A stretch of DNA of 49,560 nucleotides from Streptomyces sp. CB01580. GTDB lineage: Bacteria; Actinomycetota; Actinomycetes; Streptomycetales; Streptomycetaceae. Within the stretch, counting starts at the first letter, position 1. The number at the start of each line of letters is the position of its first letter. Of the stretch, positions 34,037 to 43,219 are shown in pieces. Where the stretch lies: NCBI RefSeq assembly GCF_001905795.1, contig NZ_LIXJ01000043.1, positions 1 to 49,560 of the forward strand, written 5' to 3'. The notes beneath the pieces are model-generated. The model ran no database searches, was not told where the DNA came from, and saw nothing but the letters and a program-made list of their open reading frames with translations. A program made the position numbers and the translations under genes.

Positions 34037-34852
34037 ATGTCCCAGCCCGCCAGGTCCCCCCGTGTCTCCGCCGCGTCCGACCCGCAGGAAAGCGCCACCG
34101 GCAGTCGCGCCGCCGCCCAACGGCTCAAAATGCGCCGCGAACTCGCCGCCGCGGCGATGGAACTCTTCGCGACGAAGGGGTACGAGGCCACGACGGTCGA
34201 CGAGATCGCGGGCGCCGCCGGAGTCGCCCGGCGCACCTTCTTCCGGCACTTCCGCTCCAAGGAAGAGGCGATCTTCCCGGACCACGACGACACCCTCGTC
34301 AGGGCCGAGGCCGTCCTCAACGCCGCCCCCGCGCACGAGCACCCGCTCGACACCGTCTGCCGCGGGATCAAGGAGGTCATGAAGATGTACGCGGCCAAGC
34401 CCGCGGTCTCCGTGGCCCGTTACAAGCTGACCCGTGAGGTCCCCACCCTGCGCGAGGCCGAGATCGCCTCGGTGGCCCGCTACGAGCGGCTGTTCACGCG
34501 CTACCTGCTGGGGCATTTCGACGAGCGCGACCACGAGGCCGGCAACGACGACCCGCTGCTCGCCGAGGTCGCGGCGTCCGCGGTCGTCACCGCGCACAAC
34601 CATGTGCTGCGGCGCTGGCTGCGGGCGGGCGGCGAGGGCGACGTGGAGGCCCAGCTCGACCATGCCTTCGCGATCGTGCGCAGGACGTTCGGCACGGGCA
34701 TCGGGGCGGGCCGGATCACCGGCGGCGAACCGGTGGCGCGGCCCGCCGCCTCGGTGGCCTCCGAGGGCGAGGTGCTGGTGGCGGTGGCGCGGACGGACGC
34801 GCCGCTCGACGAGGTGATGCGCACGATCCGGCAGGTGCTCCAGGACCGCTGA
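34037..34852 (+). CDS. TetR-family regulator of the ethylmalonyl-CoA region
   Basis: A 271-residue regulator. The HTH lies about residues 40-85 (RRELAAAAMELFATKGYEATTVDEIAGAAGVARRTFFRHFRSKEEAI). A helical ligand domain and an Ala/Glu-rich tail follow. ATG 34037 is preferred over ATG 34019, giving the standard N-terminal arm. Its position between the 3HCDH and ccr genes suggests it senses an acyl-CoA or controls this cluster; this is inference. Confidence 0.85.
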   Translation: MSQPARSPRVSAASDPQESATGSRAAAQRLKMRRELAAAAMELFATKGYEATTVDEIAGAAGVARRTFFRHFRSKEEAIFPDHDDTLVRAEAVLNAAPAHEHPLDTVCRGIKEVMKMYAAKPAVSVARYKLTREVPTLREAEIASVARYERLFTRYLLGHFDERDHEAGNDDPLLAEVAASAVVTAHNHVLRRWLRAGGEGDVEAQLDHAFAIVRRTFGTGIGAGRITGGEPVARPAASVASEGEVLVAVARTDAPLDEVMRTIRQVLQDR

Positions 34853-34970
34853 GCGGGCCGTCGGGGCGGGGGCCCGGGCCCGGGTCGGCACCCCGTCGGC
34901 AGGGCCCGCCCCGCGCCGCGCCGCGCCAAATGCGGTTGCCTCGTTCGCGCCCCGGTGCTGCGGTGTGCGG

Positions 34971-35765
34971 ATGACTCTTGATCGTGATGCACTTCTGACC
35001 CTTTTCGACCGCGAGATGCGCGAGCACGCCCGCCCCGACGGCCCCGGTGTCCGGGTCGAGCGCGCCGGTGACGTCGTACGGATGACCGACCCGGCCGAGG
35101 GCTGGGGCAGCGTCGTCTGGTCGGCCCCGGACCTCGACGCCCGCCGGGCGGACGCCGCGATCGCCGCGCAGGCGGCGCACTGCGCGGCGATCGGGCTCGA
35201 CGAGTTCGAGTGGAAGCTGTACGCGCACGACCGGCCGGCGGATCTGGCGGATCGGCTGCTCGCGGCCGGATTCGAGGCGGAGGAGCCGGAGACCCTGATG
35301 GTCGCCCCGGCCGTGGACCTCCCGACGGCGGTGGAGCTCCCGGAGGGCGTCCGGCTGCGCCCGGTGCGGGACGCGGACGACGTGGAACTGATGGTCCGCG
35401 CCCATGAGCGGGCGTTCGGCACGAAAGGGGCGCGGCTGCGGCACCTGGTGTCGACCAGGCTGGCCGAGGACCCCGACCACATCGTCGCCGTCCTCGCCAT
35501 GGCGGGCGACGAACCGGTGAGCGCGGCCCGCATGGAGCTGTACCCCGGCACCCGCTTCGCCGGGCTGTGGGGCGGCGGCACGGCCCCGGAGTGGCGCGGC
35601 AGGGGCATCTACCGGGCGTTGGTCGCCCACCGCGCCCGGATCGCGGCGGAACGCGGCTACGGCTTCCTCCAGGTCGACGCCTCCGCCCTGAGCCGCCCGA
35701 TCCTCGAACGCCTGGGATTCATGGCCCTGACGACCACGACCCCGTACCTCTACCGCGCTCGTTGA
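34971..35765 (+). CDS. GNAT acetyltransferase
   Basis: A 264-residue protein with the GNAT domain in its C-terminal half. VRLRPVRDADDVELMVRAHERAF opens it, GLWGGGTAPEWRGRGIYRALVAHRARIAAERGY holds the acetyl-CoA loop R/G-x-x-G-R-G, and ALSRPILERLGFMAL ends it. The N-terminal 120 residues look like a degenerate second GNAT-like unit. ATG 34971 is preferred over the in-frame GTG 34965. The substrate is unknown. It separates the TetR gene from the ccr operon and may be independent of it. Confidence 0.85.
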   Translation: MTLDRDALLTLFDREMREHARPDGPGVRVERAGDVVRMTDPAEGWGSVVWSAPDLDARRADAAIAAQAAHCAAIGLDEFEWKLYAHDRPADLADRLLAAGFEAEEPETLMVAPAVDLPTAVELPEGVRLRPVRDADDVELMVRAHERAFGTKGARLRHLVSTRLAEDPDHIVAVLAMAGDEPVSAARMELYPGTRFAGLWGGGTAPEWRGRGIYRALVAHRARIAAERGYGFLQVDASALSRPILERLGFMALTTTTPYLYRAR

Positions 35766-35863
35766 TCGATCATCCACCGGGCATATCCACGCGAAACATC
35801 CCCCACGCCGCTCATGCGTGCCCGGCGGATGACAGTTGAGAGAAATCGTTGGCACCGAGTGCC

Positions 35864-35936
35864 TTGCCACCTGTCACGGAGTGCCATACGTTGAAGTTGT
35901 CCGGGCGGTCGGCGTACCGGGACCTCGGGTACGCCG
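35864..35936 (+). promoter_or_regulatory. Candidate promoter and stem-loop upstream of ccr
   Basis: TTGCCA (35864-35869), a 17-bp spacer and TACGTT (35887-35892) fit a vegetative promoter. A small palindrome GGCAC-CGA-GTGCC (35851-35863) ends right at the -35. Downstream, an inverted repeat CGGCGTACC-N9-GGTACGCCG (35910-35918/35928-35936) would fold in the leader RNA. The rest of the 357-bp gap 35766-36122 shows nothing else except the GGAGG ribosome site before the GTG. Confidence 0.5.
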
Positions 35937-36122
35937 GCTGTCCCAGCGGGCCCCCCGTCCGCGCGCCCGGACGCCTGCGTCACAGGCACAGCCTTCTGCT
36001 CCACAGAGCAGGCCCCAGCATCACCGGCCGAACCGACGGCACCACCTCCACACCTCAGCTCCCCCTCAGCTCGCGGGGACGCCCCGGCGTCCCCTGAGCG
36101 ACCCATCCGCCGGAGGCACACC

Positions 36123-37592
36123 GTGAAGGAAATCCTGGACGCGATCCAAGCGCGGACGGAATCGTCAGGCGGTTCCGCCGCGGACCGGGCCGCCGAGTTC
36201 GCGGCCCTGCGCATCCCCGAGTCGTACCGCGCGGTGACCGTGCACAAGGACGAGACGGAGATGTTCGCCGGGCTCGCCACCCGCGACAAGGACCCCCGCG
36301 CATCGCTGCACCTGGACGAGGTGCCGGTGCCCGAGCTGGGGCCCGGCGAGGCCCTGGTGGCCGTCATGGCCAGCTCGGTGAACTACAACTCGGTCTGGAC
36401 CTCGATCTTCGAACCGCTGCCCACGTTCGGCTTCCTGGAGCGCTACGGGCGGCTCAGCGAGCTCACCCGGCGCCACGACCTGCCGTACCACATCATCGGC
36501 TCGGACCTCGCCGGTGTCGTCCTGCGCACCGGGCCCGGCGTCAACGCCTGGCAGCCGGGCGACGAGGTCGTCGCGCACTGCCTCTCCGTCGAGCTGGAGT
36601 CCTCGGACGGTCACAACGACACGATGCTCGACCCCGAGCAGCGCATCTGGGGCTTCGAGACCAACTTCGGCGGTCTGGCCGAGATCGCGCTCGTCAAGTC
36701 CAACCAGCTGATGCCGAAGCCCCGCCACCTCAGCTGGGAGGAGGCCGCCGCGCCGGGACTGGTGAACTCCACCGCGTACCGGCAGCTGGTCTCGCGCAAC
36801 GGCGCGGGCATGAAGCAGGGCGACAACGTGCTGATCTGGGGCGCCAGCGGCGGACTCGGTTCGTACGCCACGCAGTTCGCCCTGGCGGGCGGCGCCAATC
36901 CGATCTGCGTCGTCTCCAGCGAGCAGAAGGCGGACATCTGCCGGCGGATGGGTGCGACCGCGATCATCGACCGCAGCGCCGAGGGCTACCGGTTCTGGAA
37001 GGACGAGCACGAGCAGGACCCGCGCGAGTGGAAGCGGTTCGGCAAGCGCATCCGCGAACTCACCGGCGGCGAGGACGTCGACATCGTCTTCGAGCACCCG
37101 GGCCGCGAGACCTTCGGTGCGAGCGTGTACGTGACCCGCAAGGGCGGCACGATCGTCACCTGTGCCTCGACCTCCGGCTACACCCACGAGTACGACAACC
37201 GCTACCTGTGGATGTCCCTGAAGCGGATCGTGGGCTCGCACTTCGCCAACTACCGCGAGGCCTGGGAGGCCAACCGCCTGGTCGCCAAGGGCAAGATCCA
37301 CCCCACGCTGTCGAAGGTCTACCCGCTGGAGCAGACCGGCCAGGCCGCCTACGACGTGCACCGCAACCTCCACCAGGGCAAGGTCGGCGTCCTCGCCCTC
37401 GCCCCCCGCGAGGGCCTGGGCGTGAGCGACCACGAGCTGCGCGAGAAGCACCTCGACGCCATCAACCTGTTCCGTGACGCCTCGGCGGAGCGGACCGACA
37501 AGCACAGCCGTGACGCGTCGGCGGAGCGGACCGACAAGCACAGCCGTGACGCGTCGGCGGAGCGGACCGCCCGAGCCACCCAGAACGCCTGA
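36123..37592 (+). CDS. ccr: Crotonyl-CoA carboxylase/reductase
   Basis: A 489-residue member of the enoyl-thioester-reductase (MDR) family. It makes (2S)-ethylmalonyl-CoA from crotonyl-CoA, CO2 and NADPH. The family-specific motifs for CO2 binding are seen: SSVNYNSVW (near 84-92), IWGFETNFGG and GSHFANY. The nucleotide loop is WGASGGLGSYA. The product feeds the ethylmalonyl-CoA pathway and polyketide extender supply. GTG 36123 follows GGAGG. The C-terminus carries two full 12-residue repeats (RDASAERTDKHS) plus a third partial unit after the point where the conserved family sequence appears to end. The mutase gene starts 8 bp later. Confidence 0.95.
   Translation: MKEILDAIQARTESSGGSAADRAAEFAALRIPESYRAVTVHKDETEMFAGLATRDKDPRASLHLDEVPVPELGPGEALVAVMASSVNYNSVWTSIFEPLPTFGFLERYGRLSELTRRHDLPYHIIGSDLAGVVLRTGPGVNAWQPGDEVVAHCLSVELESSDGHNDTMLDPEQRIWGFETNFGGLAEIALVKSNQLMPKPRHLSWEEAAAPGLVNSTAYRQLVSRNGAGMKQGDNVLIWGASGGLGSYATQFALAGGANPICVVSSEQKADICRRMGATAIIDRSAEGYRFWKDEHEQDPREWKRFGKRIRELTGGEDVDIVFEHPGRETFGASVYVTRKGGTIVTCASTSGYTHEYDNRYLWMSLKRIVGSHFANYREAWEANRLVAKGKIHPTLSKVYPLEQTGQAAYDVHRNLHQGKVGVLALAPREGLGVSDHELREKHLDAINLFRDASAERTDKHSRDASAERTDKHSRDASAERTARATQNA
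37473..37568. repeat. 36-bp minisatellite in the 3' end of ccr
   Basis: In-frame units at 37473-37508 and 37509-37544 and a partial third at 37545-37568 encode RDASAERTDKHS repeats. The units are nearly identical (GCC/GCG difference), implying recent expansion. Confidence 0.9.
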
Positions 37593-37600
37593 GGTCCCCG

Positions 37601-39613
37601 ATGAGCGAACGCCAGAAGGACCGCCCGTGGCTCATGCGGACGTACGCCGGCCACTCCACCGCCGAGGCGTCCAACGAGCTCTACCGGCGCAATCTCGCCA
37701 AGGGCCAGACCGGCCTGTCCGTCGCCTTCGACCTGCCGACCCAGACCGGCTACGACCCCGATCACGTCCTCGCCCGCGGCGAGGTCGGCCGGGTCGGCGT
37801 GCCCGTGTCGCACCTCGGTGACATGCGACGGCTGTTCCAGGACATACCCCTGGAGCGGATGAACACCTCGATGACGATCAACGCCACCGCGATGTGGCTG
37901 CTGGCCCTCTACCAGGTGGTCGCGGAGGAACAGGGCGCCGACGTCACCGGGCTCCAGGGCACCACGCAGAACGACATCGTGAAGGAGTACCTCTCGCGCG
38001 GGACGCACGTCTTCCCGCCCGGTCCCTCGCTGCGGCTGACCACCGACATGATCGCGTACACGGTCGACCACATCCCGAAGTGGAACCCGATCAACATCTG
38101 CAGCTACCACCTCCAGGAGGCCGGGGCCACCCCGGTCCAGGAGATCGCGTACGCCATGTCGACGGCGATCGCGGTGCTGGACGCCGTACGGGACTCCGGG
38201 CAGGTGCCGGAGGAGAAGTTCGGCGACGTGGTCGCGCGGATCTCGTTCTTCGTGAACGCGGGCGTCCGCTTCATCGAGGAGATGTGCAAGATGCGCGCCT
38301 TCGGCCTCATCTGGGACCGCGTCACCCGCGAGCGGTACGGCGTGGAGAACCCCAAGCAGCGCCGGTTCCGCTACGGCGTCCAGGTCAACTCGCTCGGGCT
38401 GACCGAGGCGCAGCCGGAGAACAACGTCCAGCGGATCGTCCTGGAGATGCTGGCCGTCACCCTGTCCAAGGACGCCCGCGCCCGGGCCGTGCAACTGCCC
38501 GCGTGGAACGAGGCGTTGGGTCTCCCCCGGCCCTGGGACCAGCAGTGGTCGCTGCGCATCCAGCAGGTGCTGGCCCACGAGAGCGATCTGCTGGAGTACG
38601 AGGACATCTTCGCCGGTTCGCACGTGGTCGAGGCCAAGGTGGACGAGCTGGTCACCGCGTCGCTGGCCGAGATGGACCGGGTCCAGGAGATGGGCGGCGC
38701 CATGGCGGCCGTCGAGTCCGGCTATCTGAAGTCCGAGCTCGTCGCCTCGCACGCCGCCCGCAGGGCCCGGATCGAGAACGGCGAGGAGAAGATCGTCGGC
38801 GTCAACGTCCACGAGACCACGGAGCCGAACCCGCTCACCGCGGACCTCGACGGCGCGATCATGACGGTCGACCCGGCCAACGAGGCCAAGGTCGTCGCCG
38901 CCCTGCACGCCTGGCGCGACAACCGGGACGAGGCGCGCGCCACCGACGCGCTGGCCGCGCTGAAGAAGGCCGCAGCGGGCCGCGAGAACCTGATGAAGGC
39001 GACCGTGGAGTGCGCCCGCGCGGGCGTCACCACCGGGGAATGGGCCTGGGCGCTGCGTGACGTCTTCGGCGAGTTCCGGGCCCCGACGGGCGTCTCGTCG
39101 GCCCCCGTGGCGGTGACCGCGGAGCCCGGCACTCCGCTCGCCCTGGTCCGGGAGAAGGTCGCCCGGACGGCGGCCGATCTGGGCACCGGGCGACTGCGGC
39201 TGCTGGTCGGCAAGCCGGGTCTGGACGGCCACTCCAACGGAGCCGAGCAGATCGCCGTCCGGGCCCGTGACGCCGGGTTCGAGGTGGTCTACCAGGGGAT
39301 CAGGCTGACGCCCGAGCAGATCGTGTCGGCCGCCCTCGCCGAGGACGTGCACTGCGTCGGCCTGTCGATCCTGTCCGGTTCGCACGCGGAGCTCGTACCG
39401 GACGTGCTGACCCGGCTGCGCGAGGCCGGCGCCTCGGACATCCCGGTCATCGCGGGCGGGATCATTCCGCCCGCCGACGCCGCTGCCCTGGTGGGGGCCG
39501 GTGTCGCCGCCGTCTTCACACCGAAGGACTTCGGCATCACGGAGATCATCGGCCGTATCGTCGACGAGATCCGGAAAGCGAACAAGCTCGACCCACTGGA
39601 GGTCCCCGCATGA
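37601..39613 (+). CDS. ecm: (2R)-ethylmalonyl-CoA mutase
   Basis: A 670-residue adenosylcobalamin-dependent mutase (MeaA-like). It rearranges (2R)-ethylmalonyl-CoA to (2S)-methylsuccinyl-CoA. The N-terminal TIM-barrel catalytic domain (to about 520) contains TYAGHSTAEASNELYRRN and SMTINATA. The C-terminal B12 domain has the base-off ligand motif Asp542-x-His544-x-x-Gly547 (LDGHSNGAEQ) and GGIIPPADA. Being fused in one chain and lying directly after ccr distinguishes it from methylmalonyl-CoA mutase. It overlaps the next gene by 4 bp. Confidence 0.93.
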   Translation: MSERQKDRPWLMRTYAGHSTAEASNELYRRNLAKGQTGLSVAFDLPTQTGYDPDHVLARGEVGRVGVPVSHLGDMRRLFQDIPLERMNTSMTINATAMWLLALYQVVAEEQGADVTGLQGTTQNDIVKEYLSRGTHVFPPGPSLRLTTDMIAYTVDHIPKWNPINICSYHLQEAGATPVQEIAYAMSTAIAVLDAVRDSGQVPEEKFGDVVARISFFVNAGVRFIEEMCKMRAFGLIWDRVTRERYGVENPKQRRFRYGVQVNSLGLTEAQPENNVQRIVLEMLAVTLSKDARARAVQLPAWNEALGLPRPWDQQWSLRIQQVLAHESDLLEYEDIFAGSHVVEAKVDELVTASLAEMDRVQEMGGAMAAVESGYLKSELVASHAARRARIENGEEKIVGVNVHETTEPNPLTADLDGAIMTVDPANEAKVVAALHAWRDNRDEARATDALAALKKAAAGRENLMKATVECARAGVTTGEWAWALRDVFGEFRAPTGVSSAPVAVTAEPGTPLALVREKVARTAADLGTGRLRLLVGKPGLDGHSNGAEQIAVRARDAGFEVVYQGIRLTPEQIVSAALAEDVHCVGLSILSGSHAELVPDVLTRLREAGASDIPVIAGGIIPPADAAALVGAGVAAVFTPKDFGITEIIGRIVDEIRKANKLDPLEVPA

Positions 39614-40629
39614 CTGCCGTCAACCGCCCGCCCGTCTCCCACCACCACCCTCAGGCGACGTCCCTGCGGGACGGCACCTCCCGTCTGCGTCCGCGCCGCT
39701 CGTGCCTGGCCGTGCCCGGCTCGAACCCCCGGTTCCTGGAGAAGGCCCAGGGCCTCCCGGCCGACCAGGTCTTCCTGGACCTGGAGGACGCGTGCGCGCC
39801 GCTCGCCAAGGAGGGCGCCCGGCACACCATCGTCGACGCGCTGAACAAGGGCGACTGGACGGGCAAGACCCGGGTCGTGCGGGTCAACGACTGGACCACG
39901 CACTGGACGTACCGCGACGTCGTCACGGTCGTCGAGGGCGCCGGCCAGAATCTCGACTGCCTCATGCTGCCGAAGGTCCAGGACGCCCAGCAGATCGTCG
40001 CCCTCGACCTGCTGCTGACCCAGATCGAGAAGACGATGGGCTTCGAGGTCGGGCGGATCGGCATCGAGGCGCAGATCGAGAACGCCAGGGGCCTGGTGAA
40101 CATCGACGAGATCGCCGCCGCCTCGCCGCGGCTGGAGACACTGATCTTCGGCCCGGCCGACTTCATGGCGTCGATCAACATGAAGACCCTGGTCGTCGGC
40201 CAGCAGCCGCCCGGGTACGACGCGGACGCGTACCACTACATCCTGATGCGCATCCTGATGGCGGCCCGCGCGCACGACCTCCAGGCGATCGACGGCCCCT
40301 TCCTCCAGATCCGTGACGTGGACGCGTACCGCGAGGTCGCCGGCCGTGCCGCGGCGCTGGGCTTCGACGGCAAGTGGGTGCTGCACCCGGGGCAGGTCGA
40401 TGCGGCCAACGAGGTGTTCTCGCCGTCGCAGGAGGACTACGACCACGCGGAGCTGATCCTCGACGCGTACGAGTGGTGCACCTCCGAGGAGGGCGGCAGG
40501 AAGGGCTCGGCGATGCTCGGCGACGAGATGATCGACGAGGCGAGCCGCAAGATGGCCCTGGTCGTCGCCGGAAAGGGGCGCGCGGCCGGTCTGCGTCGCA
40601 CTTCCAAGTTCGAGGCTCCGGAGGTCTGA
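39610..40629 (+). CDS. mcl: CitE-like lyase, beta-methylmalyl-CoA/malyl-CoA lyase
   Basis: A 339-residue HpcH/HpaI-CitE TIM-barrel lyase. It has RSCLAVPGSNPRFLEKAQ, the acidic Mg-binding FLDLEDACAP and EAQIENARGLVNIDEIAAASPRLETLIFGPADFMAS. In the ethylmalonyl-CoA pathway this enzyme splits beta-methylmalyl-CoA into glyoxylate and propionyl-CoA. The role is assigned from family plus position between the mutase and hydratase genes. ATG 39610 overlaps the mutase stop; the next gene starts 1 bp after its stop. Confidence 0.9.
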   Translation: MTAVNRPPVSHHHPQATSLRDGTSRLRPRRSCLAVPGSNPRFLEKAQGLPADQVFLDLEDACAPLAKEGARHTIVDALNKGDWTGKTRVVRVNDWTTHWTYRDVVTVVEGAGQNLDCLMLPKVQDAQQIVALDLLLTQIEKTMGFEVGRIGIEAQIENARGLVNIDEIAAASPRLETLIFGPADFMASINMKTLVVGQQPPGYDADAYHYILMRILMAARAHDLQAIDGPFLQIRDVDAYREVAGRAAALGFDGKWVLHPGQVDAANEVFSPSQEDYDHAELILDAYEWCTSEEGGRKGSAMLGDEMIDEASRKMALVVAGKGRAAGLRRTSKFEAPEV

Positions 40630-40630
40630 G

Positions 40631-41182
40631 ATGCAGTTCGGACGCACTTTCGAGGAATTCGAGGTCGGCGCGGTCTACAAGCACTGGCCCGGGAAGACGG
40701 TCACCGAGTACGACGACCACCTCTTCTGTCTGCTGACCATGAATCACCACCCGCTGCACATGGACAGCAATTACGCGGAGCAGACGACGGATTTCGGGAA
40801 GAACGTCGTCGTCGGCAATTACGTCTACTCGCTGCTGCTCGGCATGTCGGTCCCGGACGTGTCCGGAAAGGCGATCGCCAATCTGGAGATCGAGTCGCTG
40901 AAGCACGTCGCGCCGACCTTCCACGGCGACACGATCTACGGCGAGACGACCGTTCTGGACAAGACCCCCTCGAAGTCCCGGAACGACCGCGGAATCGTGT
41001 ACGTGGAGACCCGGGGACACAAGCAGGACGGAACGCTGGTCTGCGTGTTCCGCCGCAAGGTGATGGTCCCCACGGAGACGTACATCAAGGAGCGCGGCGG
41101 CGAGCAGCCCGGCCGCCCCGAGCCGCTCCCGGCCCCGCAGAAATCCTCCCCGAAGTCCTCGCAGAAGAACGTGGAGAAGTAG
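40631..41182 (+). CDS. mch: MaoC-like hydratase, probable mesaconyl-CoA hydratase
   Basis: A 183-residue single hot-dog MaoC-like domain. The hydratase motif region reads MNHHPLHMDSNYAE, in which the usual first Asp is replaced but His and the following Asp remain. It continues with GNYVYSLLLGMSV and HVAPTFHGDTIYGETTVL. It would hydrate mesaconyl-CoA to beta-methylmalyl-CoA. The last about 25 residues are a Pro/Ser/Lys tail. It is about half the length of the double-hot-dog enzymes of proteobacteria, so the role rests mainly on operon context. Confidence 0.85.
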   Translation: MQFGRTFEEFEVGAVYKHWPGKTVTEYDDHLFCLLTMNHHPLHMDSNYAEQTTDFGKNVVVGNYVYSLLLGMSVPDVSGKAIANLEIESLKHVAPTFHGDTIYGETTVLDKTPSKSRNDRGIVYVETRGHKQDGTLVCVFRRKVMVPTETYIKERGGEQPGRPEPLPAPQKSSPKSSQKNVEK

Positions 41183-41184
41183 CC

Positions 41185-42390
41185 ATGACGCGACTCGCCC
41201 AGACCTCCGGTCTCACCGATGTCCAGCAGGAGATCGTCTCCACGGTCCGGGATTTCGTCGACAAGGAGATCATTCCGGTCGCGACCGGTCTGGAACACCG
41301 CGACGAGTACCCGACCGAGATCGTCGAGGGACTCAAGGAACTCGGTCTGTTCGGGCTGATGATTCCCGAGGAGTACGGAGGTCTGGGCGAGTCGCTGCTC
41401 ACGTACGCGCTGTGCGTGGAGGAGATCGCCCGTGGCTGGATGAGCGTGTCGGGCATCATCAACACACATTTCATCGTGGCGTACATGCTCAAGCAGCACG
41501 GCACCCAGGAACAGAAGGACGCCTTCCTCCCGCGCATGGCCCTGGGCGAGGTCAGGGGCGCGTTCTCGATGTCCGAGCCGGGACTGGGCTCGGACGTGTC
41601 GGCGATCACCTCCAAGGGTGTCCGGGACGGCGAGGAATACGTCCTCGACGGCCAGAAGATGTGGCTGACGAACGGTGGTACGTCCACGCTCGTGGCCGTC
41701 CTGTGCCGGAGTGACGAAGGCCACCCCGAGGGCACCGCCCCGCACAAGTCGATGACGACGTTCCTGGTCGAGAAGGAGCCCGGATTCGGCGAGGTGCGTC
41801 CGGGACTCACCATTCCCGGCAAAATCGACAAAATGGGCTACAAGGGTGTCGACACCACCGAACTCATCATGGATGGACTGCGAATTCCGGCCAACCGGGT
41901 CCTGGGTGGCACCACCGGTCGAGGTTTTTACCAAATGATGGACGGCGTCGAGGTCGGCCGGGTGAATGTGGCCGCCCGTGGCTGCGGTGTCGCACAGCGT
42001 GCGTTCGAGCTGGGCGTTTCTTACGCCCAACAGCGCCGGACCTTCGGAAAGCCGATCGCCCAGCATCAGGCCATCCAGTTCAAGCTGGCCGAAATGGCCA
42101 CCAAGGTGGAGGCCGCCCATGCCATGATGGTGAATGCGGCTCGCAAAAAGGACTCCGGGGAGCGAAACGACCTGGAGGCAGGGATGGCGAAGTACCTCGC
42201 CTCCGAGTACTGCAAGGAAGTCGTCGAGGACGCCTTCCGTATCCACGGCGGCTACGGCTTCTCGAAGGAGTACGAGATCGAGCGCCTCTACCGGGAGGCC
42301 CCGATGCTGCTGATCGGCGAAGGTACCGCCGAGATCCAGAAAATGATCATTGGGCGCCGACTCCTCGAGGAGTACCGGTTCCAGGGTTGA
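41185..42390 (+). CDS. mcd: Acyl-CoA dehydrogenase, probable (2S)-methylsuccinyl-CoA dehydrogenase
   Basis: A 401-residue FAD acyl-CoA dehydrogenase of standard length, with FSMSEPGLGSDVSAI, the KMWLTNGG flavin segment, RRTFGKPIAQHQAIQFKLAEMA and the C-terminal GEGTAEIQKMIIGRRLL holding the catalytic Glu. As the last pathway gene it would oxidise methylsuccinyl-CoA to mesaconyl-CoA. It lacks the N-terminal extension known in proteobacterial Mcd. It starts 2 bp after the hydratase stop. Confidence 0.88.
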   Translation: MTRLAQTSGLTDVQQEIVSTVRDFVDKEIIPVATGLEHRDEYPTEIVEGLKELGLFGLMIPEEYGGLGESLLTYALCVEEIARGWMSVSGIINTHFIVAYMLKQHGTQEQKDAFLPRMALGEVRGAFSMSEPGLGSDVSAITSKGVRDGEEYVLDGQKMWLTNGGTSTLVAVLCRSDEGHPEGTAPHKSMTTFLVEKEPGFGEVRPGLTIPGKIDKMGYKGVDTTELIMDGLRIPANRVLGGTTGRGFYQMMDGVEVGRVNVAARGCGVAQRAFELGVSYAQQRRTFGKPIAQHQAIQFKLAEMATKVEAAHAMMVNAARKKDSGERNDLEAGMAKYLASEYCKEVVEDAFRIHGGYGFSKEYEIERLYREAPMLLIGEGTAEIQKMIIGRRLLEEYRFQG

Positions 42391-42571
42391 TTGTCCCTTT
42401 CAAGCCGATTTGGCAGCGAAGAAGATCACACCCTGTCATCCTCAGCCGGTGCCTTCCCGCCGTCCGACTCGGCTGCTGGCTTGCCCAGTTGCGGCTCGCA
42501 ACCGATAACATCGCCGGAAAAGCCGCCGTCCCCCGTTGCCAGCGCGGCATCATCCGCTACGAAGGTCATCC
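42391..42571 (+). other. Gap between mcd and psd
   Basis: 181 bp with relatively lower GC near its start. It may hold a promoter for psd-pssA, but no clear hexamer pair or terminator is visible. Confidence 0.3.
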
Positions 42572-43219
42572 ATGCCCGACAGCCAAACCTCTGCACCGCG
42601 CGGCGGTGTCCGCCTTGCACGCGGAGCTTCGCCGTGGCTCCTCCCGACCGTCGCCACCGCGGCGCTCAGCCTCACCCGGGCCCGCAGGTCCGGGCGCTGG
42701 GCCGCGGTGGCCGTGCCCACCACCGCGCTCGCGGCGGGCATGCTGTGGTTCTTCCGGGACCCCGAGCGCGAGATCACGCAGGGCCGGGTCATCTCCCCGG
42801 CCGACGGCGTGGTGCAGAGCATCATGCCGTGGAAGGACGGACGTACCCGCGTCGCGATCTTCATGAGCCCGCTGAACGTCCATGTGAACCGCGCGCCCCT
42901 GGCCGGCACCGTGACCTCCGTCGAGCACGTCCCCGGCGGCTTCGTTCCCGCTTTCAACAAGGAGAGCGAGAACAACGAGCGCGTGGTCTGGCACTTCGAC
43001 ACCGAGCTCGGCGACATCGAGATGGTGCAGATCGCGGGCGCGGTCGCACGTCGTATCGTCCCCTACGTCCCGCAGGGTACAAAGGTGGAACAGGGCGAGC
43101 GCATCGGTCTGATCCGCTTCGGCTCCCGCGTCGACATCTACCTGCCGGAGGGTGTCGAGGTCGCGGTCGAGGTCGGCCAGGCCACTACCGCGGGGGTGAC
43201 TCGAATTGACCGTGATTGA
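42572..43219 (+). CDS. psd: Phosphatidylserine decarboxylase proenzyme
   Basis: A 215-residue short-form decarboxylase making phosphatidylethanolamine. There is one membrane anchor near 38-55, then FFRDPERE, ISPADGVVQSI and IFMSPLNVHVNRAP. The self-cleavage site, where the pyruvoyl group forms from Ser, is the FGSRVD motif near the C-terminus. ATG 42572 follows GAAGGTC. It overlaps pssA by 14 bp, matching its substrate supplier. Confidence 0.93.
   Translation: MPDSQTSAPRGGVRLARGASPWLLPTVATAALSLTRARRSGRWAAVAVPTTALAAGMLWFFRDPEREITQGRVISPADGVVQSIMPWKDGRTRVAIFMSPLNVHVNRAPLAGTVTSVEHVPGGFVPAFNKESENNERVVWHFDTELGDIEMVQIAGAVARRIVPYVPQGTKVEQGERIGLIRFGSRVDIYLPEGVEVAVEVGQATTAGVTRIDRD

Noticed and set aside
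37601..39613. Methylmalonyl-CoA mutase
   Set aside because: Single-chain form directly downstream of crotonyl-CoA carboxylase/reductase and upstream of lyase, hydratase and dehydrogenase genes, which indicates ethylmalonyl-CoA mutase.
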